Source of the DNA: CAVQXR01 sp046330455
Lineage (GTDB): Bacteria; Actinomycetota; Thermoleophilia; Gaiellales; Gaiellaceae
Assembly: GCA_046330455.1 (NCBI GenBank)
Contig: JAXLSU010000013.1
Span: 23,202-87,201 of the forward strand
Direction: 5' to 3'
Length of the DNA: 64,000 bases
Position 1 is the first letter of the stretch, and each line of letters starts with the position of its first letter. The notes under the pieces were generated by a model. It searched no databases. It worked only from the letters and a program-made list of their open reading frames with translations, and was not told the DNA's origin. Made by a program: the position numbers and the translations under genes. This document shows positions 26,336 to 37,150 of this stretch, piece by piece.

Positions 26336-26402
26336 CCGCCTTCCCCCCTCGAGCTCCTGCGGGCCTGCCCCGTGCCGGGTCCACCGGCAGGGCAGCGGGA
26401 GC

Positions 26403-27074
26403 TCAGCGCGACGCTCGCCGGTTCCAGATCACCACCTGGTAGGGGCGCCACAGGTATCCGACCGGCACGGTCACGACATGCACGAGCCTGCTGAACGGGA
26501 ACAGCGCGATCAGGAAGAAGCCCATCACGGCGTGCGCCTGGATCACGTTCGGCAACACCGCCAGATACTGCGTCTCCGGCTGGAGCTTGAACAGCGAGAT
26601 CAGCCAGGGGACGACCGTGTCCATGTACCAGTTCGCCCCCCAGCGGTTGCTCGTCGCAACGTAGATCCCGAGCCCGACCTGGCCGAGCAGAAGCAGCAGC
26701 ACGACCCAGTCCATCGGCGACGTGACCGCCCTGATCCGGGAGTTGACAACCCTCCTCGTCATCAGCACCGCAAGCCCGACGAAGGCAAGAATCGAGAACG
26801 CGAGCCCAACGACCTCGAACGAGTAGAGGCGCGCCGGGCTCGAGAGCACGGTGGCCCACGCGTCCCAGAACATCAGCGCGATGACGTGGCCGCCGAGCAC
26901 GACGAGGATCCCGTAGTGCCACGCGGCAGAGCCCCAGAAGAGGACGCGGTTCTCGAGCAGCTGCGACGACTGGCTCGAGTAGGAGAACCGATCGGACCGG
27001 TAACGAGCCACCCCGCCGACGACGGCGATCAGCACGGCGAGATAGGGAATGACCGCCCACAAAAAGGTGTCCAT
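26403..27074 (-). CDS. narI: Respiratory nitrate reductase gamma subunit (cytochrome b)
   Basis: 223 aa with five membrane helices. Haem b ligand histidines are visible in SAAWHYGILVVLGGHVIAL and IQAHAVMGFFLIALFPFSRLVHVVTVPVGYLWRPYQ, matching E. coli NarI. It takes electrons from quinol and passes them through haems b to NarH. It is the last gene of the nar operon, 9 bp after narJ, with a GGGAGG ribosome site. A strong terminator hairpin follows. Confidence 0.95.
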   Translation of the reverse strand: MDTFLWAVIPYLAVLIAVVGGVARYRSDRFSYSSQSSQLLENRVLFWGSAAWHYGILVVLGGHVIALMFWDAWATVLSSPARLYSFEVVGLAFSILAFVGLAVLMTRRVVNSRIRAVTSPMDWVVLLLLLGQVGLGIYVATSNRWGANWYMDTVVPWLISLFKLQPETQYLAVLPNVIQAHAVMGFFLIALFPFSRLVHVVTVPVGYLWRPYQVVIWNRRASR

Positions 27075-27083
27075 CGCTCCTCC

Positions 27084-27686
27084 CTAGTGCTCCCAGCCGC
27101 TGTGCCGGTGGCCGGCCATCGGCATGACATCGGTCTCGTAGCCCTGCGCCTCGAGCACCGTGAGCAGCGCCCTCAGGACGAGCTGGTAGCGCTCCCGTGC
27201 CGTGCCGGGCTCGCCGGTCGCCGGATGGTGACCGACCATGCCGCGTAGCGACGGCACGACGGCGTCGCTCAGGATCTCGTCGACGAGCTCGTCGTCGTCA
27301 CACGAGACGCCAAACTGCAGGATCACGACGAGGTGGTCTGGCAGCTCGCCGTCGGGCGAGAACCCGTACCGGCGAAAACGCTCGTTCAGGCCCAGGATGA
27401 AGGCGCTTCGCTTCGGGTTCTCGTCGAACAGGTGGTGACCGACGTACGGGTAGCAGGTCGGCTCGAGGTCCGACATCGTGTCGAGGTCGAACGCCCTCGT
27501 GTAGGCCTCCTGGAGCTCACCGAGCGTCGCCGTCTCGACGAAAGCCCGGAACGGCTCCAGCATCGCCGCCGCCTCGAGGCTCACCTCGGCGGTCTGCTCC
27601 TGGCAGGCCGCGACCTCGGCCACGAGCGGACCGTGGGGGTAGGCGAGCGCCTCGGCGAACGCGCGGAGCAGATCGCGATCGGCCAC
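27084..27686 (-). CDS. narJ: Nitrate reductase molybdenum cofactor assembly chaperone
   Basis: 200 aa, all-helical, with TRAFDLDTMSDLEPTCYPYVGHHLFDENPKRSAFILGLNERFRRYGF, the signature stretch of NarJ. NarJ binds the apo NarGH complex during insertion of the bis-MGD cofactor and is not part of the mature enzyme. GTG 27686 follows an AGGAGG site. The gene lies 2 bp downstream of narH. The C-terminal His-rich tail (GHRHSGWEH) is unusual but short. Confidence 0.94.
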   Translation of the reverse strand: MADRDLLRAFAEALAYPHGPLVAEVAACQEQTAEVSLEAAAMLEPFRAFVETATLGELQEAYTRAFDLDTMSDLEPTCYPYVGHHLFDENPKRSAFILGLNERFRRYGFSPDGELPDHLVVILQFGVSCDDDELVDEILSDAVVPSLRGMVGHHPATGEPGTARERYQLVLRALLTVLEAQGYETDVMPMAGHRHSGWEH

Positions 27687-27688
27687 GA

Positions 27689-29206
<1,518 letters not shown>

Positions 29207-29235
29207 CTTCTGCCTCCCTCCGCCCTGGTCGGCCA

Positions 29236-32200
29236 TCACCACTCCAGTCGCTCGAGCTTGCGGACGACGGCGTACGTGTCTCGCGTGAACACGCCGATCG
29301 GCCCCCAGTAGTTGAACCCGTAGGTGAACTGCGCATAGCCGCCGGCCAGCTCGACCGGGTTGATGCGCGTCCTCGTCAGGCTGTTGTGACCACCGCCGCG
29401 CCGGCCGCCGCGAACCTGCGACTTCGGGATCGACAGCGTTCGCTCGGGCGAGTGGTAGACCATGCACGTTCCGGGCTGGACGCGGGCGCTGACGACCGCA
29501 CGCGTGACCATCGCTCCGTTGTCGTTGAAGACCTCGACCCAGTCGTTGTCGACGATCCCGGCCCGCTCGGCGTCCTTGTCGTTCAGCCAGCAGGGCTCGA
29601 TGCCGCGCGAGAGGGTCATCATCCGGTGGTTGTCGCCGTAGGTCGAGTGGATGTGCCACTTGCCGTGCGGCGTGATGAAGTTGAGGACGAGCGAGCCCGG
29701 ATCACCCGACGGGCTGTTCACGATGTCGCCTGTGCGCCTCGGGTTCAGCTTCGGCTTGTAGGTCGGCAGGTGCTCCCCGAAGTCGAGGTACCAGGGATGG
29801 TCGACGTACAGGTGCTGCCGCCCGCCCAGGGTGCGCCACGGCATCAGCCGCTCGACGTTCATGCACCAGGCGGCGTAGGCGCGGCCGTCGTTCACCATCC
29901 CCGTCCAGCACGGGCTGATCAGCGTCCGGCGCGGCTGTGCGAGCAGGTCGCCGAAGGTCATCCGCACGTTCCTCGTGTTCTCGGCCATGTCGCGCAGCGT
30001 GAGGCCCGTACGCTCCTCCTCGGCTTTGAACGCCTCGTAGGAGACCTCGCCGTTCGTCTCGGGAGCGAGGTAGAGCAGGGCGTTCGCGGCATCGAGGGCA
30101 TCCTCGACGCTCGGGTAGCGCTGCCCGCCCCACTCGACGCAGCGATGGTGGCGCGGGTCCGGCGAGCCGCCCACCGGGTTGTCGAGCAGCTCGTCGTAGA
30201 ACCTCTCCACCGGGATGTGAACGCCGTGCCCGCTGATGCCGTCCTCCCGGATCCGCGGGCCGAGCGAGATGAAGCGGTTGTAGAGGTTCTCGTAGTCGCG
30301 CTCGACGAGCCGCAGGTGCGGCATCGTCTTGCCCGGGATCGCCTCGCACTCGCCGAGCCGCCAGTCGGCGACCTGCGGCTGGGCGAGCTCGTCGGGTGTG
30401 TCGTGCTGGAGCGGAGAGGCGACGATGTCCCGCACCCTCCCCGAGCCGAGCGCCGACGGTGCGAGCTCGCTCACCTTCTTCGCGAGCGCCTTGAAGATCT
30501 CCCAGTCGGTCTTCGACTCCCACACGGGCGGTACGGCCGCCGAGAGGGGATGGATGAACGAGTGGAGGTCGGTCGTGTTGAGGTCGTTCTTCTCGTACCA
30601 GGTCGCGGTCGGGAGGATGATGTCCGAGTAGAGCGCCGAGGTGTCCATCCGGAAGTTGATGTCGACGCAGAGGTCCATCTTCCCGCGCGGCGCCGGCTCA
30701 CGGAACGTGATCGTCTTCACGGTGCCCTCGGCGCGCTCGTCGGCGACGACGCTGTCGTGCGTCCCGAGGTAGTGGCGAAGGAAGAACTCGTGCCCCTTCG
30801 CGCTCGACATGAGCGCGTTGCCGCGCCAGATGATCCAGACCCGCGGCCAGCTCTCCTCGGCGTCGGGATCATCGACCGCGAGCTTCACCGAGCCGTCCGC
30901 GACGTGATCGCCGACCCACTTCAGGATCTCCTCCGGCGTCGACGCGCCGTCGTTCGCCGCCTCGTTCACGAGCTTGATCGGGTTCCGGTCGAACTGCGGG
31001 TAGAACGGCATCCAGCCCATGCGCACGGCCTTCGCCTCGAGATCCATCGCGTGGCCGTTCGCCCACTCCGTCTTCGGCGGCACCGGCGCGTACTCGGTGA
31101 ACTCGCCCTCGTAGCGCCACTGGTCGGAGTGCACGTAGTGCCACGTCGGCGACTGCTGGAGGCGCGGCGGCTTCTGCCAGTCGAGGCCGAGCGCGAGGCT
31201 CGTCCACGGGGCGGTGAGCGTCAGCTTCTCCTGACCGACGTAGTGGTTCATCCCGCCGCCGTTGACCCCGCAGCACCCGCACAGGATCAGCGCCGTGATC
31301 GGGGCGCGGTAGGAGAGGTTGTTGTTGTACCAGTGGTTGATCGAGGCGCCGATGATGATCATCGACTTGCCCCCGGTCGCCTCGGCGTTCGCGGCGAACT
31401 CGCGGGCGAGCTGCAGGACGGTGTCGCGGCCGATGTGCGTTCGCGACTCCTGCCAGGCCGGCGTGTAGGGGACGAGGTCGTCGTAGCTCTCGGCGTACTC
31501 GCCCGGAAGCCCTCGACCGACGCCCATCTGCGCCATCAGCAGGTCGAACACGGTCGCGACGAGGACGCGCTCCCCGTCGACCGTCTCGACCGTCCGGGCC
31601 GGAACCCCGCGCACGTACGTGCGCGCCTCGGCGAACTCGTGGAAGCCGACGTCTGCGACCTCTGCGTCGTCGAGCCCGAGGAAGGAGAGGATCGGGTCGA
31701 GCGGGGAGTCGTCGAGACCGTCCTCGAGCTTCAGGTTCCAGTTCCCCGGCTTCTGCTCCCAGCGGAACCCGACGGAGCCCTTCGGCATCCGGATCTCGCC
31801 GCTTCCCTCGTCCCAGAGGAGCATCTTCCAGTTCCCGTTCTCGGTCTCCGCGTAGCGGGAGACGCGCTCGGCGCGCAGGAACTGTGCGGGCTGGTAGGTC
31901 TCGCCGTCCTTCACGAGCTCGACGAGGAACGGCGTGTCGGTGTACCGCTTGAGGTAGTCGACGAAGTACGGGACCTGGCGGTCGGCGTAGAACTCCTTCA
32001 GGATCACGTGCACGACCGCGAGCCAGAGCGCCGTGTCCTGTCCGGCCTGGACGGGGATCCACCAGTCCGAGTACTTCGCGACCTGGCTGAAGTCCGGAGC
32101 CATGACCACGAACTTCGCGCCTTCGTGGCGGGCCTCCGAGATGAAGTGGACGTCCGGCGTGCGGGTCATGTTCAGGTTCGACCCCATCGCCACGATGTAC

Positions 32201-32892
32201 TTCGAGTTGAACCAGTCGGCACTCTCGCAGACGTCGGTCTGGTCGCCCCAGATCTCCGGGAAGGCGTTCGGGAGGTCTGCGTACCAGTCGTAGAAGCTCA
32301 TGTTGACGCCGCCGAAGAGCTGCAGGAAGCGCGATCCGCCGGCGTACGAGAGGTACGACATGGCCGGGATCGGCGAGAAGCCGAAGACCCTGTCCGGCCC
32401 CCACTGCTCGGCCGTGTGCAGGCACGAGGCCGCGACGATCTCGAGCACCTCGTCCCAGCTCGTCCGGCGAAAGCCTCCCTTCCCGCGCGCGCGCTGGTAG
32501 CGCTCCCGCTTCGTCTCGTCGCTCACGATCGACTTCCAGGCGTCGACGGGGTTCGCGTGGTGCTCGCGCGCCTCTCGCCACAGCTCGGCGAGCGCGCCCC
32601 GGATGTACGGGTACTTGACCCGGATCGGGCTGTACACGTACCAGGAAGCCGAGATGCCGCGCTGGCAGCCGCGCGGCTCGTAGGGCGGCAGGCCCGGCTC
32701 GAGCATCGGGTAGTCGAGCGCCTGCATCTCCCAGGTGACGATCCCGTCCTTGACGTACACCATCCACGAGCAGCCGCCCGTGCAGTTGACGCCGTGGGTG
32801 GACCTGACCGCGTTGTCGTGCTGCCACCGGTTCCGGTAGAACTCCTCCCACTCACGGGTCTTCGGGTCGATCAGGTCCTTGATCCAGCCCAC
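29236..32892 (-). CDS. narG: Respiratory nitrate reductase alpha subunit (Mo-bis-MGD)
   Basis: 1218 aa. The N-terminal RSTHGVNCTGGCSW gives the His/Cys ligands of the FS0 cluster; SFYDWYADLPNAFPEIWGDQTD contains the molybdenum-ligand Asp of cytoplasmic NarG. GFSPIPAMS and GSNLNMTRTPD match E. coli NarG closely. There is no Tat signal peptide, so catalysis is on the cytoplasmic side with nitrate reduced to nitrite. GTG 32892 follows AAAGGAG. It lies 10 bp after the narC-like cytochrome gene and overlaps narH. A very long open frame on the opposite strand is a composition artefact. Confidence 0.96.
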   Translation of the reverse strand: MGWIKDLIDPKTREWEEFYRNRWQHDNAVRSTHGVNCTGGCSWMVYVKDGIVTWEMQALDYPMLEPGLPPYEPRGCQRGISASWYVYSPIRVKYPYIRGALAELWREAREHHANPVDAWKSIVSDETKRERYQRARGKGGFRRTSWDEVLEIVAASCLHTAEQWGPDRVFGFSPIPAMSYLSYAGGSRFLQLFGGVNMSFYDWYADLPNAFPEIWGDQTDVCESADWFNSKYIVAMGSNLNMTRTPDVHFISEARHEGAKFVVMAPDFSQVAKYSDWWIPVQAGQDTALWLAVVHVILKEFYADRQVPYFVDYLKRYTDTPFLVELVKDGETYQPAQFLRAERVSRYAETENGNWKMLLWDEGSGEIRMPKGSVGFRWEQKPGNWNLKLEDGLDDSPLDPILSFLGLDDAEVADVGFHEFAEARTYVRGVPARTVETVDGERVLVATVFDLLMAQMGVGRGLPGEYAESYDDLVPYTPAWQESRTHIGRDTVLQLAREFAANAEATGGKSMIIIGASINHWYNNNLSYRAPITALILCGCCGVNGGGMNHYVGQEKLTLTAPWTSLALGLDWQKPPRLQQSPTWHYVHSDQWRYEGEFTEYAPVPPKTEWANGHAMDLEAKAVRMGWMPFYPQFDRNPIKLVNEAANDGASTPEEILKWVGDHVADGSVKLAVDDPDAEESWPRVWIIWRGNALMSSAKGHEFFLRHYLGTHDSVVADERAEGTVKTITFREPAPRGKMDLCVDINFRMDTSALYSDIILPTATWYEKNDLNTTDLHSFIHPLSAAVPPVWESKTDWEIFKALAKKVSELAPSALGSGRVRDIVASPLQHDTPDELAQPQVADWRLGECEAIPGKTMPHLRLVERDYENLYNRFISLGPRIREDGISGHGVHIPVERFYDELLDNPVGGSPDPRHHRCVEWGGQRYPSVEDALDAANALLYLAPETNGEVSYEAFKAEEERTGLTLRDMAENTRNVRMTFGDLLAQPRRTLISPCWTGMVNDGRAYAAWCMNVERLMPWRTLGGRQHLYVDHPWYLDFGEHLPTYKPKLNPRRTGDIVNSPSGDPGSLVLNFITPHGKWHIHSTYGDNHRMMTLSRGIEPCWLNDKDAERAGIVDNDWVEVFNDNGAMVTRAVVSARVQPGTCMVYHSPERTLSIPKSQVRGGRRGGGHNSLTRTRINPVELAGGYAQFTYGFNYWGPIGVFTRDTYAVVRKLERLEW

Positions 32893-32902
32893 GGGGTCTC
32901 CT

Positions 32903-33805
32903 TTAGCTGTGCCGAGAGGTCGAGCGGCTGACGAGGGGCCGGCGAACGGCGATCAGCCGGCGGCGCCAGACGACTAGTGAGAGAAGGACCAGCCCGCCGA
33001 TCACGGCAAAGGCCAGGCCGATGAACTTGCCGGTCGAGCTGGTGGCGGCCGCTCCCTGCTGCGGAGCGGCGGCGATGAATGCGACCAGGTCTGCGACTTC
33101 CTGTGGCGTCAGAGGCTGATTCGCAAAGATCGGCTGCATGGTCGGGAACGCGATCGTCGTCAGGACGCCGGTCAGCCCCGCCTCGCCGCCGTACTTCGCA
33201 GCGGCGTTCGTGAGATCCGCAACCGGGCCGACGTTTCCGCCGCCGAGGCCCGATAGCCCGGCGATCGTGTGGCACGACATGCACGGCGGCCCACCGTTGG
33301 CGAACTGCGTCGAACCGGTGAAGAGGTCGTGCCCTGCGGCAGCGTTACCGGCCACGGCCGCCGGCGTCGTCGTTGCGGGCGTCGTCTCTGCCGGGGTCGT
33401 CGTAGCTGGGGTGGTCGTCGTCGATCCTCCGCCTCCGGCCGTCCCGCCCGCCGCCTCGAGGTATGCGATCAGCGACGCGACCTGATCCTCGGTGAGGCCG
33501 AGGTTCGGCATCGGGACGCCGTACTTCTCGAGCAGCGCCGTCGCCGTCGGGTCGCCGGCGGCGATCATCGCGTCGGGAGCCAGGATGAACTGCTTCACGA
33601 ACTCGCGATCGCTCCGGTCGAGCACCCCGGCGAGATCCGGGCCGACGGTATCGCCGCCGCCGATCGTGTGGCACGAGGCGCAGCTCTGCTGGAAGAGCTG
33701 CTCGCCCTCGTCGGCCGATGCCGCACGCGCCTGCCCGACGCCGGCGGCGAGCAGCAGCAGCACCGCAAGGACGAGCAGGCGCGGCAGCCGAGCGCATCTA
33801 GCCAC
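32903..33805 (-). CDS. narC: Di-haem membrane-anchored cytochrome c, NarC-like
   Basis: 300 aa from GTG 33805, with GGGGAGG upstream. A signal peptide (LLVLAVLLLLAAGVGQARA) is followed by two cytochrome c domains: CASCH near residue 42 with Met in VPMPNLGL, a Thr/Ala/Pro linker (about 126-150), then CMSCH near 176 with a later Met in FPTMQPIF. One C-terminal membrane helix (IGLAFAVIGGLVLLSLVVW) anchors it. In Thermus the first gene of the nar operon encodes such a di-haem cytochrome (NarC), needed for enzyme assembly and electron supply; the same order here supports the name, which remains an inference. Confidence 0.85.
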   Translation of the reverse strand: MARCARLPRLLVLAVLLLLAAGVGQARAASADEGEQLFQQSCASCHTIGGGDTVGPDLAGVLDRSDREFVKQFILAPDAMIAAGDPTATALLEKYGVPMPNLGLTEDQVASLIAYLEAAGGTAGGGGSTTTTPATTTPAETTPATTTPAAVAGNAAAGHDLFTGSTQFANGGPPCMSCHTIAGLSGLGGGNVGPVADLTNAAAKYGGEAGLTGVLTTIAFPTMQPIFANQPLTPQEVADLVAFIAAAPQQGAAATSSTGKFIGLAFAVIGGLVLLSLVVWRRRLIAVRRPLVSRSTSRHS

Positions 33806-33970
33806 GACTGCACCCTCCCCTGCCGCGCGTTGTCATCGGACGAAGGTCGGGCGAACGACGGCAACGGACCCGGCGCCCTCGCCGGTACCCGTCGATCTCT
33901 GCCTCTGCCGTCACGGCTGCTCCGACCATCTCGTTGCGCTCGAAGATACGACTCCCCGCCGGCCGTGACG

Positions 33971-33986
33971 TGATCAATTCTGTTCA
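33971..33986. promoter_or_regulatory. Possible CRP/FNR-type site between narC and the PAS-LuxR gene
   Basis: TGATCAATTCTGTTCA matches 12 of 16 positions of the perfect palindrome at 44374-44389 upstream of a narK gene. It lies 52 bp before the PAS-LuxR start and 166 bp before narC. Confidence 0.3.
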
Positions 33987-34024
33987 TGACCAACTTTCAT
34001 CAGGAAAGCCCTCGCCGCGACCCG

Positions 34025-34030
34025 TACCTT
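34025..34030 (+). promoter_or_regulatory. -10 box (TACCTT) of the PAS-LuxR gene, leaderless type
   Basis: TACCTT ends 7 nt before GTG 34038. Confidence 0.45.
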
Positions 34031-34037
34031 CAATTGG

Positions 34038-34664
34038 GTGAGTGTCGTGCGAAAGCGCACGAAAGACGTGGACGGGCAGTGGGACCCCGGCCGCCCGCGG
34101 CTCGTCCAGGCCGACTCGGCCGCGTTCTCGGTCGACGTCGACCGGACCGTGCTCTCGTGGAACGAGGCGGCCGAGGAGCTCACCGGGATCCGTGCTGCCG
34201 AGGCGATCGGTCGCCCCTGCTGGGCGGTTCTGCGCGGCACGGGCCCCGACGGGTGCCCGATCTGCTCGCCCGAGTGCTCGGTCGTGCTCGCGCTCGAGCG
34301 CGGTGAGGCCCCGCCCACCGCTGTGATCACCGTCGGGCCCGAGGGCAACCGCCGCCGGGTCACCGCGTCGACGCTGACGCTCGACGTCGGCGGCGAGCGG
34401 ATGATCGTGCACACGCTCCGGGAGCTCGCGCCCGAACGCGAGGCGGCACGCACCGGGGAGCCGGGAGCCCCCGACCCGCTCACCGGGCGCCAGCGCGAGA
34501 TCCTCTCGCTGCTCGCCGAGGGCTTTCGCGCCGGGCAGATCGCCGGCCGGCTCGCGCTCTCCGAGGCGACCGTCCGCAACCACATCAGCTCGATCCTCGA
34601 CCGGCTCGGCTGCCACTCACAGCTCGAGGCGGTCGCAGAGGCACGGCGCCGCGGGCTGCTCTAG
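34038..34664 (+). CDS. PAS-LuxR transcriptional regulator with four-cysteine PAS motif
   Basis: 208 aa. Residues about 20-130 form a PAS domain (FSVDVDRTVLSWNEAAEELTGIRAAEAIGRP) with cysteines 61, 73, 76 and 80 spaced C-x11-C-x2-C-x3-C. Residues about 145-205 are a LuxR/NarL helix-turn-helix (LTGRQREILSLLAEGFRAGQIAGRLALSEATVRNHISSIL). There is no receiver domain, so the PAS itself must sense the signal. The cysteines could hold an iron-sulfur cluster or zinc and so report oxygen or redox state. It is divergent from the nar operon and is the best local candidate to control it. The same PAS type is fused to the NarK at 39237. Confidence 0.88.
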   Translation: MSVVRKRTKDVDGQWDPGRPRLVQADSAAFSVDVDRTVLSWNEAAEELTGIRAAEAIGRPCWAVLRGTGPDGCPICSPECSVVLALERGEAPPTAVITVGPEGNRRRVTASTLTLDVGGERMIVHTLRELAPEREAARTGEPGAPDPLTGRQREILSLLAEGFRAGQIAGRLALSEATVRNHISSILDRLGCHSQLEAVAEARRRGLL

Positions 34665-34760
34665 GAGTCCCTGCGCCGGGTTCGGCGAAGCCCGGGCGGA
34701 CATGCTCCCGCCCCTCGACGACGCCCGGCGCCCACCGCGTGAAGGCGCATCGCGCTCCGG

Positions 34761-35993
34761 CTAGGAGAGGAGCGTGTCGCCCACGTAACCGCCGGGCTCG
34801 GTACCCGGCGGGACGGCGAAGAGGCCGGAGCCCGTGTGCTGCAGGTACTCGGAGAGCAGGTCGTTCTTCGCGAGCTCCGTCTGCAACGGGATGTAATGGG
34901 TTCGGGGGTCGTTGAGGAAGGCGACGAAGAAGAGCCCCGCATCGAGACGCCCGAGCTGGTTGCTGCCGTCGACGAAGTTGTAACCGCGCCGAAGAATGCG
35001 GAAGCCCTCGTTGTGTTCCGGGTGCGAGAGCGAGAGATGTGACCGTGGATCGATGAGTGTGGTCTCGCGACCCTCGGCCGCGAAGTCGGCGGGCGTGAAC
35101 TCGTCACCGCCGGAGAGCGGAGCGCCCTCGGCCTTCGAGCGGCCGATGATCGTCTCCTGGTCGCGCAGCGTCTGGCGGTCCCAGGTCTCGATCGTCATGT
35201 TGATGCGACGCGAGACCAGGTAGCTACCGCCCTGCAGCCAGCCCGGTTCCCCGACCCACACGTGGGTCGCGAGGGCGTCCACCTCCTCGGCCTTGATGTT
35301 CGCCGTGCCGTCCTTGAATCCGAAGAGGTTACGCGGGGTGACCTGGGCCGTCGTCGTCGACGAGGTGCGACCGAAGCCGAGCTGCGACCAGCGGACGGCA
35401 ACGGTGTCGAAGCCGATGCGGGCGAGGTTACGGACAGCGTGAACCGCGACCTGCGGATCATCGGCACAGGCCTGCACGCAGAGGTCGCCGTCGCTTCGCG
35501 CAGGATCGAGGTTGTCGCCCGGGAAATGCGGCAGCCGCTCGAGGGCCTGAGGCTTCTGCGCCGCGAGACCGAAACGGTCGTCGAACAGCGAGGGACCGAA
35601 CCCGAAGGTGAGTGTGAGGCCCGCGGGCGGCAGCCCGATCGCTTCGCCCGTGTCGTCGGGCGGGGCATCGTAGGGACCCGATGTCGGGCCGATCTCACCG
35701 GCAGCCTCGCCCTCCATCATGCGGGCAGCGGCAACGGTCCACGCGCGCAGCAGCTCCTGCAGCTCCGCTCGCGAATCGGTGATCACGTCGAAAGCGGCGA
35801 AATGCATGCGGTCCTGCGCCGGGGTGACGATGCCGGGCTGGTGCGGGCCGTAGAAGCTGTACGCCGTCGAGGTGGGCGTGCTGTCGTCGTCGCCCGAGAC
35901 CGCCCGCCCGATGCCGGCGGCGACCCCGCCGGCGGCGACGAGGCCGAGCCCCCCGATCAGGACGTCACGACGGCTGAGCCGGCGCCCGTTCAT
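34761..35993 (-). CDS. efeB: Dye-decolorizing peroxidase EfeB (deferrochelatase)
   Basis: 410 aa. A twin-arginine signal (LSRRDVLIGGLGLVAAGG) directs export of the folded haem protein. DyP hallmarks are the GFKDGTANI motif (GxxDG with the distal Asp), an Arg-rich region (LVSRRINMTIETWDRQTL) and SHLSLSHPEHN near the proximal His. With EfeU and EfeO it takes part in iron uptake, either by oxidising ferrous iron or removing iron from haem. Its start overlaps the efeO stop (ATGA), so the two are translationally coupled. Confidence 0.93.
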   Translation of the reverse strand: MNGRRLSRRDVLIGGLGLVAAGGVAAGIGRAVSGDDDSTPTSTAYSFYGPHQPGIVTPAQDRMHFAAFDVITDSRAELQELLRAWTVAAARMMEGEAAGEIGPTSGPYDAPPDDTGEAIGLPPAGLTLTFGFGPSLFDDRFGLAAQKPQALERLPHFPGDNLDPARSDGDLCVQACADDPQVAVHAVRNLARIGFDTVAVRWSQLGFGRTSSTTTAQVTPRNLFGFKDGTANIKAEEVDALATHVWVGEPGWLQGGSYLVSRRINMTIETWDRQTLRDQETIIGRSKAEGAPLSGGDEFTPADFAAEGRETTLIDPRSHLSLSHPEHNEGFRILRRGYNFVDGSNQLGRLDAGLFFVAFLNDPRTHYIPLQTELAKNDLLSEYLQHTGSGLFAVPPGTEPGGYVGDTLLS

Positions 35994-37150
35994 CCCACGA
36001 CCACGGCGGTCAGGCGGGACAACGGCTCGGAGAGCGCGTTGACCGCGTCCGATAGGGCCTTCACCTGGGCGGGAGTGAGCTCGTCGTAGGTCACGAACCC
36101 TTCCCCCCTGCGATGCTGATCGAGCAGCTGCTGGAGGTCGTCGAACTCGCTCGCGATCTCGTTGGCGAGCTCCGGATCCTTGCGCTCGACCAGCGCGCGC
36201 AGCCCCTCGAAGGCGACTCGCGCGCCGTCGACGTTCGCCTGGAAGTCCCAGAGGTCGGTCCGGGACCAGTACTCCTCCTCGCCCGTGACCTTTCCCGTCG
36301 CCACCTCCTCGAGCAGGCCGCGCGAGCCGTTTGCGATCTGGTCGGCCGTGTACGAGAGCTCCCGGACACGCGCGTCGAGCGTGCGGGTGTCGGCGAGCAA
36401 TTGATCCGCGATTCGGGCCCGTTCCGCCTGCGTCAGCGGGGTATAGCCGACCGCACGAGCGGGCCATAGGTCCTTCTCGAGCACGTGCCAGCCGGTCCAG
36501 ACCTGACCCTGCTCCAGATCGGCCTCGCGTGCGTCCATCCGCGGATCGAGATCTCCGAAGGACTCGGCGACGGTCTCGATCCGCTCCCAGTGCGTCCGCG
36601 CCACCGGGTAGAGCGCGCGCGCTTCGTCGTCCTTGCCGGCCTTCACGAGCTCGACGAAGCGCTCCGTCTTTGCGAGCAGCTGCGCCGACTGGTCCTTGAC
36701 GTAGGCGGCGTAGTTCGTGTTCGCCTGCGCGATGAGCTTCGCCTCGTCGCCGACCGGCGTGAGGTTCGCATCCGACGGCGTCACCGTGAAGTCGGCGCGG
36801 ATGCCGTCGCCCTTCATTCCCGGCTTGCAGGCGGTGACGTAGCGACCGTCCGGTGCGAGGACGACGAGGTCGCGTGTCAGGCCGGGACCGATGTTCTCGA
36901 CCTCACCGACGATGCGAAGACCGTCCTCGGCAAGGAGGTAGAACTCGGTCACTTCCGAGCCGGTGTTCTCGACCCGGAACGTCACGGTCCCCGCAGGCGT
37001 CTCCGTCGTCGACAGGTCGCAGGTATCCGACCCGGACTGGACGGCAATCGCGTCACCGCTCGGGCTGTTGTCCGTCGTACAGCCCGCAAGCAGGAGCCCG
37101 ACGAGGCTAGACGCGATGAGCGCGGTTCGTCCCAGGGCCGGAATCGTCAC
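35990..37150 (-). CDS. efeO: Iron uptake protein EfeO (cupredoxin and M75 domains)
   Basis: 386 aa from GTG 37150, overlapping the efeU stop. The lipobox LLAGC predicts a lipoprotein where E. coli EfeO is soluble. Residues about 30-130 form the cupredoxin-like EfeO domain (VTFRVENTGSEVTEFYLL, YVTACKPGMKGDG), and residues about 135-385 the helical imelysin-type M75 domain (ARTHWERIETVAESFGDLDPRMDARE, VGYTPLTQAERARIADQLL). It probably delivers iron to the EfeU permease. The order efeU-efeO-efeB matches the classic operon. Confidence 0.93.
   Translation of the reverse strand: MTIPALGRTALIASSLVGLLLAGCTTDNSPSGDAIAVQSGSDTCDLSTTETPAGTVTFRVENTGSEVTEFYLLAEDGLRIVGEVENIGPGLTRDLVVLAPDGRYVTACKPGMKGDGIRADFTVTPSDANLTPVGDEAKLIAQANTNYAAYVKDQSAQLLAKTERFVELVKAGKDDEARALYPVARTHWERIETVAESFGDLDPRMDAREADLEQGQVWTGWHVLEKDLWPARAVGYTPLTQAERARIADQLLADTRTLDARVRELSYTADQIANGSRGLLEEVATGKVTGEEEYWSRTDLWDFQANVDGARVAFEGLRALVERKDPELANEIASEFDDLQQLLDQHRRGEGFVTYDELTPAQVKALSDAVNALSEPLSRLTAVVVG

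Noticed and set aside
34694..34716. Another hairpin repeat copy after the PAS-LuxR gene
   Set aside because: It resembles the element (GGGCGGACATGCTCCCGCCCC) but stem pairing is broken and the CCCTAC tail is lost; at best a decayed copy.
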